A stretch of DNA of 13,498 nt, taken from CAZYMF01 sp964648215 (GTDB lineage Bacteria > Desulfobacterota > Binatia > HRBIN30 > JACQVA1). A program made the translations under genes and the position numbers. Below, piece after piece: positions 1 to 7,700 of this stretch. Under the pieces are notes generated by a model. That model saw only the letters and a list, made by a program, of their open reading frames with translations. It made no database searches and had not been told where the DNA came from. The DNA lies in assembly GCA_964648215.1 (NCBI GenBank), contig CAZYMF010000131.1:1-13498 (forward strand), given 5' to 3'. Every line of letters starts with the position of its first letter. Positions within the stretch are counted from its first letter, which is position 1.

Positions 1-13
1 GCGCGAGCCCGGC

Positions 14-889
14 TCACGACCTCAACCGCACCAGGGCTTCCCGGTAGCGCTCGGTGGTCTGGTGGACGACCTCGGGCGGCAGCTCGGGAGCGGGCGGCTT
101 CTTGTTGAAGCCGATGGTTTCGAGATAGTCGCGGATGGGTTGCTTGTCGAAGCTGGGCGGCGTCTTGCCGGGCTGCCACTCGCTTCTCGGCCAGAAGCGG
201 GAGGAGTCGGGGGTGAGCAGCTCGTCGATCAGGATCAGCTTGCCGTCGACCAGGCCCCACTCGAACTTGGTGTCGGCGACGATCAGGCCGCGGGTCTCGG
301 CGTACTCGGCCGCCTTGCGGTAGATCTTGAGCGACAGCTCGCCGACCTGCTCGGCCAGCTCGCGGCCGACGATCTCGGCGGCCTGGGCGATCGTGATGTT
401 CTCGTCGTGCTGACCCACCGGCGCCTTGGTCGACGGCGTGAAGATGGGCTCGGGCAGCCGGTCGGCCTCGCGCAACCCGGCCGGCAGGCGCACGCCGCAG
501 ACGGCGCCGACGCGCTTGTAGTCCTTCCAGCCGGTGCCGGCGAGGTAGCCGCGCACGATGGTCTCGATCTTGAGCGGCGTCGCCTTGCGACAGACCACGG
601 TGCGCCCTTCGAGCTGAGCGCGCTCGGCCGGGTCTTTGACGTAAGGGGTGACGTCGGTCGACACCACGTGGTTGGGCACGACGTCCTTCATCCGCTCGAA
701 CCAGAACAGCGACAGCTCGGTCAGGATGCGGCCCTTCTCCGGGATCGGCGTCGGCAGGACGACGTCGAAGGCGGAGAGGCGGTCGCTGGCCACCAGCAGC
801 AGGTACTGGCCGGCGTCGTAGACGTCGCGCACCTTGCCGCGGAACAGCAAGGGGACGGAGGTGACGTGGGATTCGAAGAGAGTGTTCAT
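14..889 (-). CDS. purC: Phosphoribosylaminoimidazole-succinocarboxamide synthase (SAICAR synthase)
   Basis: The 291-residue product catalyses the ATP-dependent joining of CAIR and L-aspartate to give SAICAR, a cytosolic step of de novo purine synthesis. The two family signatures are visible: IVRGYLAGTGWKDY at residues 111-124 and VADTKFEWG at about 204-212, followed by IDELLTPDSSRFWP at 221-234. The N-terminal FRGKVRDVYD motif at about 16-25 is the usual ATP-binding start of the fold. The length and the C-terminal extension after residue 240 fit the longer yeast Ade1-like form rather than the roughly 240-residue E. coli form. I start at the ATG at 889 because homology begins there; the open frame continues upstream but only as out-of-frame reading of the dehydrogenase gene. 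The ribosome-binding site is weak (GGCGAG). The gene follows the dehydrogenase by 50 bases, so cotranscription is likely. Confidence 0.96.
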   Translation of the reverse strand: MNTLFESHVTSVPLLFRGKVRDVYDAGQYLLLVASDRLSAFDVVLPTPIPEKGRILTELSLFWFERMKDVVPNHVVSTDVTPYVKDPAERAQLEGRTVVCRKATPLKIETIVRGYLAGTGWKDYKRVGAVCGVRLPAGLREADRLPEPIFTPSTKAPVGQHDENITIAQAAEIVGRELAEQVGELSLKIYRKAAEYAETRGLIVADTKFEWGLVDGKLILIDELLTPDSSRFWPRSEWQPGKTPPSFDKQPIRDYLETIGFNKKPPAPELPPEVVHQTTERYREALVRLRS

Positions 890-939
890 GGGTTGCTCGC
901 CGTCGGCGCTCCTTGGCTCGTAATCTGGGCTGAGTCGCC

Positions 940-2112
940 TCACTTGCGGGGCAGGCCGTACCCCATGAGGGCGATGATCGTGCGCTGCACCTCGTTGGTG
1001 CCGCCGCCGAAGGCGAGCAACGGGGCGGTGCGGTAGAGCCACTGCAAGCGCCCGTGCAGCGGGGAGCGCGGCTCGTCGGGGTGCAGCTGTCCCTTCATGC
1101 CGATGATCTCGCTGCCGGCGTCGGCGACCCGCTGCGCCAGCTCGCTGACGAAGATCTTGGCCATCGACGACTCGGCCGCCGGCACCCGGCCCTGGTCGAG
1201 GGCCCAGGCGGTCTCCAGCCCGAGCATGCGCGCCGCCTCGATGTCGACGGCGAGCCGGGCCAGGCGCTCGCGCACCCAGGGATCGTCGCGCAACGGCACG
1301 CCGTCGCTCTCCGACTCCTTGACGTAGGCGACCAGCTCGCGGAAATACCGCCGCGTCATCGCCACCGAGCCGATGCTGAGGCGCTCGAAGTTGAGCGCCA
1401 TGGCGGCGTAGTAGAAGCCCATGCCGCGCTCGCCGACGAGGTAGTCGCGCGGCACGCGCACGTTGTCGAGAAACAGGGCGTTGGTGCGCAGCCCCGGCCA
1501 CACGGTGATCCCCTGCACGGTGACGCCGGGGGCGTCCATCGGCACGATCATCATCGAGATGCCCTTGTGCTTGGGGGCGTCGGGCTCGGTGCGCACCGCG
1601 AGCCAGTTGTGCGTGGCCGTGTGCGCCATGGTGTTCCACATCTTTTGGCCGCTGACGATCCACTCGTCGCCGTCGAGCACGGCCTTCGTGCGCAGGGCCG
1701 CGAGATCGGTGCCGGCCTCGGGCTCGGAGTAGCCGAGAGCGAACTCGATCTCGGCGTTCTTGATCCGGGGCAGCCAGTACTGCTTCTGCTCCTCGGTGCC
1801 GATGCGCATGATCGTGGGAGCGACCGAGGTGACGGTGAGCGGCAGCATCGGCGCGCCGGCGCCTTCGAGCTCGTCGACGAAGATCCACTGCTCGATCGCC
1901 GAGCGTCCCAGCCCACCGTACTCCTTCGGCCACGGCACGCCCCACCAGCCGCGGTCGCGCAGCTTGAGGATGAACTCCTTCGCCAGCGGTCCCTGGCCCT
2001 CGTTGCCCGCCTCGCGCGCCTCGTCGAGCAGGGCCGGCGTCAGGTGCTCGCGCACGAACACACGGAGCTCATCGCGCCAGGCGCGTTGCTCGGGAGTGAA
2101 GTCGTAGCGCAT
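940..2112 (-). CDS. Acyl-CoA dehydrogenase (FadE-like flavoprotein)
   Basis: This 390-residue protein has the standard three-part acyl-CoA dehydrogenase fold: helical N-terminal part, central beta domain with the signature GYSEPEAGTD (about residues 127-136), and C-terminal helical domain ending in FGGGTNEVQR (368-377). The family oxidises an acyl-CoA to the 2-enoyl-CoA with FAD and passes electrons to ETF. The C-terminal position that carries the catalytic glutamate in medium- and short-chain enzymes is glycine here (G370). A glutamate in NFERL (E243) instead matches the position used by isovaleryl-CoA and long-chain dehydrogenases, so the enzyme is probably active. The substrate cannot be read from sequence; a branched or bulky acyl group is a guess. 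I chose the ATG at 2112, where homology begins (MRYDFTPEQ), over an upstream start at 2184 that lies in repeat-like DNA. It sits between leuD and purC on the same strand. Confidence 0.93.
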   Translation of the reverse strand: MRYDFTPEQRAWRDELRVFVREHLTPALLDEAREAGNEGQGPLAKEFILKLRDRGWWGVPWPKEYGGLGRSAIEQWIFVDELEGAGAPMLPLTVTSVAPTIMRIGTEEQKQYWLPRIKNAEIEFALGYSEPEAGTDLAALRTKAVLDGDEWIVSGQKMWNTMAHTATHNWLAVRTEPDAPKHKGISMMIVPMDAPGVTVQGITVWPGLRTNALFLDNVRVPRDYLVGERGMGFYYAAMALNFERLSIGSVAMTRRYFRELVAYVKESESDGVPLRDDPWVRERLARLAVDIEAARMLGLETAWALDQGRVPAAESSMAKIFVSELAQRVADAGSEIIGMKGQLHPDEPRSPLHGRLQWLYRTAPLLAFGGGTNEVQRTIIALMGYGLPRK

Positions 2113-2169
2113 TTCTCGCCGTGACTTAGTCCGACGCGGGCGACGGTGCAAGCTAACCCGAATCGGAAA

Positions 2170-2193
2170 TGATTCTCTCGCCAAGACGCCAGG
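2170..2193. repeat. Short repeat-like fragment (GGCGTCTTGGCGAGAGA type) upstream of the dehydrogenase gene
   Basis: On the minus strand this stretch reads GGCGTCTTGGCGAGAGAATC. It contains two tandem GGCG-type units and directly abuts the CGGATT inverted-repeat copy on its right. It resembles an intergenic repeat family I remember from several GC-rich and metagenome-derived genomes, but that is recollection and there is only one full copy here. A weaker match (GCCGCCAAGACGGGC) lies near 4756-4770. The rest of 2113-2199 shows no gene and no clear promoter. Confidence 0.3.
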
Positions 2194-2199
2194 AAATGG

Positions 2200-2326
2200 G
2201 ATCCTAGGAGGTTTTCTACAACGGATTGAACGGATTAAACGGATTGAAAAACAAAGACAGAGGAAATTCCGGATCCGCTTAATCCGTGCAATCCGTGTAA
2301 TCCGTTGTATTCATTGTCTTCGCTCT
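2200..2326. repeat. CGGATT inverted-repeat element, copy A
   Basis: The left arm (2216-2245) holds three CGGATT units spaced 9 bases apart, and the right arm (2281-2309) holds their complements. The arms match at 25 of 29 positions by hand and enclose a 35-base loop. A GGATC...GGAGG block precedes the left arm, as in the other copies. From 2200 to 2392 the sequence aligns without gaps to copy B plus the leuC end (3022-3214). The element lies between leuD and the acyl-CoA dehydrogenase gene. It has no open reading frame, no transposase and no obvious target-site duplication. Its long stem could fold in RNA or form a cruciform. Confidence 0.9.
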
Positions 2327-2392
2327 TCAACGCAACACCTCCCACACGTCGGCAACCGCGCCCTCGATCGTCGCGGCGGTGACCATGGCCGG
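2327..2392 (-). pseudogene. Duplicated C-terminal remnant of leuC
   Basis: Read on the minus strand, these 22 codons including a TGA stop encode PAMVTAATIEGAVADVWEVL plus a final R. The true LeuC ends PAMVAAAAIEGAVADVREVL plus R (3149-3214). The remnant is followed by the same repeat element that follows leuC. It starts six bases after the leuD stop codon and is in the leuD frame. Comparing codons, nine differ synonymously and three change the residue (two Ala to Thr, one Arg to Trp), which suggests the copy diverged while still part of a translated LeuC. It could also be a 19-codon mini-gene from the ATG at 2386, but I see no ribosome-binding site. The most likely reading is a relic of a deleted or recombined leuC copy. 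Confidence 0.85.
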
Positions 2393-2398
2393 CCGCTT

Positions 2399-3019
2399 CT
2401 ACGCCTTGAACCCCGACACGTACGGCAACCGCGCCGCGGTGGCGCGGGTCTGATCGAGGGCGTCGAGCAGGATGCGGGTGGCGTCCCACGTTCCCTCGAG
2501 CAGCTGTTGGCGCGCACCGTCGGGCATGCTCACCGGGCAGCGGGCGTCGGCGTAGGTCGCCGTCATCGTGCCGAGGTCGATCACGAGGTCGTGCACCGGA
2601 TCGGTCTCGACCGCGGCCATCAGCGCGGCGACGTCCGCCTCGCTCGCGGTGACGCAGGGGATGCCGAGGGCGACGCAGTTGCCGAAGAAGATGTCGGCGA
2701 ACGACTCGCCGACGATCCCCTTGATGCCCCAGCGCAACAACGCCTGCGGGGCATGTTCTCTCGAGGACCCGCATCCAAAGTTCTTGTTCACCAGGGCGAT
2801 TCGCGGCCCCTTCGCCCGGTACTTCGGATCGTCGAGCACATGGCCACGCGACTTGCCCTCGGCATCGAGGCGGGCGTCGTAAAACGCGTACTGCCCCAGG
2901 CCGTCGAAGGTGATCGCTTTCATGAACCGAGCCGGAATGATGCGGTCGGTATCAATGTCGTTGCCGCGCAGCGGAATCGGCCGCCCGGCGACCCTGGTGA
3001 TGGGAATCAGTTGGCTCAT
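2399..3019 (-). CDS. leuD: 3-isopropylmalate dehydratase small subunit
   Basis: LeuD (206 residues; E. coli about 201) pairs with LeuC to isomerise 2-isopropylmalate to 3-isopropylmalate in leucine synthesis. The swivel-domain motifs are intact: GNDIDTDRIIPARF near residues 19-32, and NKNFGCGSSREHAPQALLRW near 78-97, which contacts the substrate's gamma-carboxylate end in this family. The start ATG at 3019 has a GAGG ribosome-binding site five bases upstream. The gene follows leuC by 129 bases, a gap filled by a repeat element whose edge supplies that ribosome-binding site. The end is ordinary (SGFKA then TAG), but directly after the stop, in the same frame, lies a copy of the leuC 3' end. 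Confidence 0.96.
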   Translation of the reverse strand: MSQLIPITRVAGRPIPLRGNDIDTDRIIPARFMKAITFDGLGQYAFYDARLDAEGKSRGHVLDDPKYRAKGPRIALVNKNFGCGSSREHAPQALLRWGIKGIVGESFADIFFGNCVALGIPCVTASEADVAALMAAVETDPVHDLVIDLGTMTATYADARCPVSMPDGARQQLLEGTWDATRILLDALDQTRATAARLPYVSGFKA

Positions 3020-3021
3020 AA

Positions 3022-3148
3022 GATCCTCGGAGGGTTTCTACAACGGATTAAACGGATTAAACGGATTGAAAGACAAGGACAGGGCAAATTCCGGATCCGT
3101 TTGATCCGTGCAATCCGTGTAATCCGTTGTATTCATTGTCCTCGGTCT
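3022..3148. repeat. CGGATT inverted-repeat element, copy B
   Basis: The left arm (3038-3067) and right arm (3103-3131) each hold three CGGATT or complementary units at 9-base spacing, with one unit varied to GATCCG, around a 35-base loop. The element fills the leuC-leuD gap from the leuC stop almost to the leuD start codon. It is the sister of copy A, with which it shares an ungapped 193-base alignment that continues into the coding end of leuC. In a leuC-leuD transcript it would form a long hairpin, which could protect leuC mRNA or separate expression of the two genes; this is inference. Confidence 0.9.
3025..3028 (-). promoter_or_regulatory. leuD ribosome-binding site at the edge of repeat copy B
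   Basis: GAGG on the minus strand stands five bases before the leuD ATG. These bases belong to the GATCCT-GGAGG block that is shared with copy A (2200-2212) and, with a small deletion, copy C (11542-11552). The translation signal of leuD is therefore part of, or overlaps, the repeat element. Confidence 0.6.
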
Positions 3149-4552
3149 TCAACGCAGTACTTCCCGCACGTCGGCGACGGCGCCTTCGATCGCGGCCGCC
3201 GCTACCATGGCCGGGCTCATCAGCAGCGTGCGGCCCGACGGGCTGCCCTGGCGGCCCTTGAAGTTGCGGTTGCTCGACGAGGCGCACACCTGGCGGCCGA
3301 CCAGCTTGTCGGGGTTCATCGCCAGACACATCGAGCAGCCGGGGAGGCGCCACTCGAAGCCGGCGGCGCGGAAGATCTCGGGCAGTCCCTCCGCCTCCGC
3401 TGCCTTGGCCACGGCTTGCGAGCCGGGGACGACAAGCGCCTTGACGTGCGGCTTCACCTTGCCGTGTTTCGCCACCTTGGCGGCCTCGCGCAGGTCGGAG
3501 ATTCGCCCGTTGGTGCACGAGCCGATGAAGGCGACGTCGATGCGCGTGCCCTTGATCGGCGCGCCGGGCTCGAGACCCATGTAGCCGTAGGCGTCCTCGG
3601 CCACCTCGCGCTCGTCGGCGGCGAAGGAGTCGGGCGCCGGGATCTTCTCGTCGACGCCGATGGCCTGGCCCGGATTGATGCCCCAGGTCACGGTGGGGGC
3701 GATGCGCGAGCCGTCGATGCGGACGACTTCGTGGTACGCGGCGTCGCTGTCCGAGGCCATCGATTTCCACCAGGCGACGGCGCGCTCGAAGGCGTCTCCC
3801 CTGGGGACGAACTCGCGGCCGCGCAGGTAGTCGAAGGTCGTCTGGTCCGGATTCACGTAGCCGCAGCGCGCCCCGCCCTCGATGCTCATGTTGCAGGCGG
3901 TCATGCGCTCTTCCATTGTCATGCGGTCGAACACGGCGCCGCCGTACTCGTAGGCGAGGCCGACGCCGCCCTTGACGCCGAGGGTGCGGATGATGTGCAG
4001 GATGACGTCCTTGGCGTAGACACCGGCGGCGAGCGCACCGTCCACGGTGATGCGGCGAACCTTGGGGCGCTGCAGGGCCAGGCACTGGGTGGCGAGCACG
4101 TCGCGCACCTGGCTGGTGCCGATGCCGAAGGCGACGGCGCCGAAGGCGCCGTGGGTGCTGGTGTGGCTGTCGCCGCAGGCGATGGTGATGCCGGGCTGGG
4201 TCAGGCCGAGCTCGGGGCCGATGACGTGAACGATGCCCTGCTGCCCGCTGGCGCGATCGAGGAAGCGGATGCCGAACTCGCGGCAGTTGCGCTCGATCGC
4301 CGACATCATGCCCTCGGCCTGCTCGTCGGCGAACGGCCGGGCCTCGGTGTCGGTCGGAACGATGTGGTCGACGGTGGCGATGGTGCGGTCGGTGAAGGCG
4401 ACCTTCAGTCCCTGCTCGCGCAGCATCTGGAACGCCTGCGGGCTGGTGACCTCGTGGATCAGGTGCAGGCCGATGAAGAGCTGCGTCTGCCCGGTCGGCA
4501 GCTCGCGCACCGTGTGCGCCTCCCACACCTTGTCGAGTAAGCTTTTCCCCAT
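3149..4552 (-). CDS. leuC: 3-isopropylmalate dehydratase large subunit
   Basis: LeuC (467 residues; E. coli 466) is the [4Fe-4S] catalytic subunit of isopropylmalate isomerase, an aconitase-family enzyme in the cytosol. The three cluster cysteines are present: C346 in FIGSCTNGR and C406 and C409 in PGCSMCLAMN. The family block ACGDSHTSTHGAFGAVAFGIG is near residues 125-145. The start ATG at 4552 has AGAGG eight bases upstream (4561-4565). The gene leads a same-strand group with leuD, the acyl-CoA dehydrogenase gene and purC. Its leader contains a strong hairpin (4587-4612). The last 21 codons and stop are duplicated after leuD. The other leucine genes (leuA, leuB) are not in the window. Confidence 0.97.
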   Translation of the reverse strand: MGKSLLDKVWEAHTVRELPTGQTQLFIGLHLIHEVTSPQAFQMLREQGLKVAFTDRTIATVDHIVPTDTEARPFADEQAEGMMSAIERNCREFGIRFLDRASGQQGIVHVIGPELGLTQPGITIACGDSHTSTHGAFGAVAFGIGTSQVRDVLATQCLALQRPKVRRITVDGALAAGVYAKDVILHIIRTLGVKGGVGLAYEYGGAVFDRMTMEERMTACNMSIEGGARCGYVNPDQTTFDYLRGREFVPRGDAFERAVAWWKSMASDSDAAYHEVVRIDGSRIAPTVTWGINPGQAIGVDEKIPAPDSFAADEREVAEDAYGYMGLEPGAPIKGTRIDVAFIGSCTNGRISDLREAAKVAKHGKVKPHVKALVVPGSQAVAKAAEAEGLPEIFRAAGFEWRLPGCSMCLAMNPDKLVGRQVCASSSNRNFKGRQGSPSGRTLLMSPAMVAAAAIEGAVADVREVLR

Positions 4553-4586
4553 TTCGAAGACCTCTGGCGGCTTTCTCTATCGACTC

Positions 4587-4612
4587 GCGGCGCGGCTTTC
4601 CAGCCGTGCCGC
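4587..4612 (-). promoter_or_regulatory. leuC leader hairpin with GGAA tetraloop
   Basis: In the minus-strand RNA, GCGGCACGGCT and AGCCGCGCCGC form an 11-pair stem with one wobble pair, closed by GGAA, a GNRA-class tetraloop. It lies 34 bases upstream of the leuC ATG and 21 bases before the AGAGG ribosome-binding site. Its core (GGCAC, GGCT, loop, AGCC) resembles the hairpin at 4681-4703, so it may be a repeat copy rather than a dedicated regulator. I see no run of U after it and no leucine-rich leader peptide. A TACACT on the minus strand at 4634-4639 could be a -10 box, but no -35 partner is evident. Confidence 0.5.
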
Positions 4613-4680
4613 CGATCGTTGGATTTGGATCGAGTGTACCGCGCTGCCACCCGAGGCGCCACCGGGCGTCGTTGGCCCGG

Positions 4681-4703
4681 GGCACAGGCTGGGAGCCTGT
4701 GCC
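4681..4703. repeat. Perfect 10-bp hairpin in the addA-leuC gap
   Basis: GGCACAGGCT and AGCCTGTGCC are perfect complements around a GGG loop. The sequence lies about 70 bases past the addA stop codon in the direction of transcription. There is no T-run on the minus strand after it, so it is not a classic intrinsic terminator, although it may stabilise the 3' end of the addA mRNA. It resembles a palindromic intergenic repeat that I recall from other GC-rich genomes (not checked). Confidence 0.7.
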
Positions 4704-4728
4704 AGTGCCAGAGCTTCCAATCGGGTGG

Positions 4729-4747
4729 CACGGGCCTCCGGCCCGTG
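4729..4747. repeat. Second GC-rich hairpin in the addA-leuC gap
   Basis: CACGGGCC and GGCCCGTG pair perfectly around a TCC loop, 24 bases after the addA stop codon. With 4681-4703 and 4587-4612 it makes three GC-rich hairpins within about 160 bases, all with a CACRGGC- or CACGGC-like arm. This looks like a small cluster of palindromic repeat units. The remainder of the 4553-4770 gap contains no gene that I can see. Confidence 0.65.
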
Positions 4748-4770
4748 TTCCTTTGCCGCCAAGACGGGCA

Positions 4771-7700
4771 TCACAGCCAACGCAGCTCGCCGGTGGCGGT
4801 GAGCAGCAGGCCGAGGCGGAGAGTCCGCCCCTCCATCCGGCCGCTGTGCTCCAGGGCTGCGCCGTAGAGGCGGAGCTGCTCGGCGTAGTCGGGATACGCG
4901 GACGCGACCTCGCCCTCGCGCGGCTGATCTGATTTGAAGTCGATCACCGCGACCTCGTTGCCGGAAACGGCGAGCAGGTCGATGAAGCCGTTCAGCAACT
5001 GCCCGGGTTGCACGTGGCAGATCGGATACTCGCACAGGAGCTGCCAGCCAGGCTGGCTGATGCCGTTGTCGCGCAATGCCGCCAACGTCCGTTCGACGTC
5101 CTCGATCGCCTCGCCGATGCGCTCGCGCACACCGGCTCCGGCGGCGGCGTTCTCGACGGCGTTCCGTGCCGGCGTCTGCCCGCCACCGAGCGCCAGCTCC
5201 AGGGCCCGGTGCACCAGACTGCCGAACTCCGCCCCGTAGCGGGCCCCCTCGATCTTGTGAAGGCGCTCGGCCGCCTCACCCTCCTCGTCGCTGGCCGCGT
5301 CCTTGGCGGCTGCGGTCACCGCCTGCGGGACGGCGACGGGCGCCGAAGCGATCGCCAGTCGTCTCCCGCTCTCGACCACGCGCGCATTCAGCTCGGCGTC
5401 GAGCGCGGCGTCGGCCCGGATCTCCGGCGGGCGCGCGGCGTCGGCGCCGCGAGCCCATGCGGGGATGGAGTCGGGCGTGAACGTGGCGAACCTCTCGATC
5501 TGCTCCGCGTCGGCCCCTTCGGCCAACGCCTTGGTCGCGTACGGCAGGCGGTCGCTCTTGGTCCGCGGCAGCGGCAGCACGAGCAGATCGCGGGCGCGGG
5601 TGGCGGCGACGTAGTAGAGGCGGCGCCGCTCCGAGTCGCCGAACGTCTTCTCGCGCTCGATCAGGCCGTTGCCCTGCGGCTGCTCGACGGAAATGCCGCC
5701 GAGGCTGAGCGCCCACGCCGACCCGTCGCGCTCCACGCGCCACAGACCGCCGCCGCGATCGCTCAGCGTCTGGAACCCGTCCCACAGAATCACCACCGGG
5801 AACTCGAGCCCCTTGGCCTGGTGGATCGACAGCACGCGCACGGCGCCGTCGCCGAGCGGCTCGGGGGCGTCGAGAAAGACCGGGGCCTCGGCCCACGAGC
5901 GCACCAGCTCGGTTGCCTGGTCGTAGTCGAGATCGTCGACCGCGGCGCGCCGCTCGAGCTCCCAGGCGATCTCGTAGAGGGCGGCGAGCGTCTGGCGGCC
6001 GTTGCGGCCCGTCACCACGGCGCGGCCGAGCGCCGTGCGCTCGATGAGATCGCGCGCCGTCGCTCCCGGCGAACGCTGGTGGCGCCGCCGGCGCAGATCG
6101 CGAATCAACGCCTCGGCCTCTTCGTAACGCGCCCGGGCCTCGCCGATCTTTTCGCCGTTCACGGCCGCTCTGCCGGCGACGAGGTCGGCGCGGTCGAGAG
6201 CGAAGAACGGCGGTTGCAGCAGCGCCGCTTGCGCCACGCCGTCGTCGCGATCGGCCAAGGCGCGCAAGGCGAGCAGGTACTGGCGCGCCGCCGGGTGAGC
6301 CAGGAACAACGTGCCGCCGCGCGCGCTGTACTCGAGGCCGAGCCGATCGAACTGCTCGAGCAGCAGGCGCAGGTTGGTGGTGACGCAGGCGAGCACCGCG
6401 ATGTCGTTGGGACGCAGCGGGCGCTCCTCCCTGGTGTCCGGATCCCGGACTTGCCGGCCGGAAGCCAGCAGCCAGCGAACGTAGCGGGCCGACACCTGCG
6501 CCTCGACGGCACGGCCGTTGCCCGCCAGCAACGCCTCGCCACCGGCGCCGGCGTAGGGCAGGGCGTGGACGCAGACGCCGGCGCGCGCGAGGTTCGGATC
6601 GGGCGCGAGGTCCTCGTAGCTGGCCCGGCCGGTGGACGCATCGACCGGCTTGTCCGGGTCGTGGCCGAGCAGCCGGCGGAGCTGCGCGTTGTAGAACCCG
6701 ATCAGCTCGGGACGGCTGCGAAAGTTGGTTTCGAGCCGCTGCTCGAAGGCGCCGCCGTGGCGCAGCCGCTCGGCGGCGCGGTCGTACATGACGATATCGG
6801 CGCGCCGGAAGCGGTAGATCGACTGTTTTGGATCGCCGACGATAGTCAGCTTTCCCGGCTGCAACCGGGCCTGGTCCCAGCGCTCGGCACTGGCCCCGTC
6901 CTCGCACAGGAAGAAGACGATCTCGCACTGCAACGGGTCGGTGTCCTGGAACTCGTCGACGAAGATGTGATCGAACAATCCTTGGTAGAAGCGGCGCGCG
7001 TCGGGATCGTCGCGCAGGACGTCGCGTAGCTTCACCAGCAGGTCGAGGTAGTCGACCACCTCGTGCTCGTCCTTCACCCGCTCGTACATGCAGCGCAGCA
7101 CCGGGAAGAGCCGCACCAGACGCGCCGCCAGCCAGCGGTGCGGCCCGCGCAGCTGCTCGGCCAGGCTGCCCGGCTTGGTGTTTTCCGGACGGATGGCGCC
7201 ATAGATCGACCAACCGGTGCTGTCGTTCTCGAAGTCGCGCTTGTAGAGCGGCCGCCCCCGCCACGCTTCCTGCACGATGCGAAAGGCCTCGGCGCCGTCG
7301 TTGGGATCGCTCATCTCGTGCAGGCGGTGCAGGGCGCGGCCGATGCGCCGCAGCCGCCGATGCCCCGGGGCCTGGCCGCGCATCGAACGGACCATCTGCC
7401 CCAGACGATCGGCGGCGGCGTGGGCAATGTAGGTCCCGGCGTTGGGCACCTCGGGCAGAGCGAGCGGGACGTCGCGGGTGTCGATCATGCTGGCCAGGAC
7501 GGCCTCGACCGACGGCAGCGGCCCCCACGCGCCCTCGGCGCGCTGCATCTGCAGGCCAGCGCGCGCCGCCGCGCGCAGCGTCTCGGCCGCCTCGTCGATG
7601 AGCTCCGCCGGCAATGCCGCGGCCTGCTCGCCGAGAGCGGCGCGCAGGTTGCCCGCCTCGGCCGCGCGTCGCAGACGGGCGAAGGTCTCCCGCACCAGCT

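Noticed and set aside
890..1945. N-terminal extension of purC in an open frame
   Set aside because: It is an arginine- and alanine-rich out-of-frame reading of the acyl-CoA dehydrogenase gene; purC homology starts at 889.
2216..2309. CRISPR array
   Set aside because: The repeated units are 9 bases without spacers of constant length, arranged as an inverted repeat; no cas genes are near.
2200..3148. Insertion sequence or composite transposon with copies A and B as ends
   Set aside because: The interval encodes only leuD and the leuC tail, with no transposase; the two copies are in direct orientation and explained by the duplication.
2507..4540. Long plus-strand open frame opposite leuC and leuD (and similar ones at 5008-7029 and 7063-8391)
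   Set aside because: These are antisense shadows caused by high GC; the minus strand encodes complete, recognisable proteins with intact motifs.
4681..4747. Intrinsic terminator for addA
   Set aside because: The stems are strong, but no run of T follows on the minus strand.
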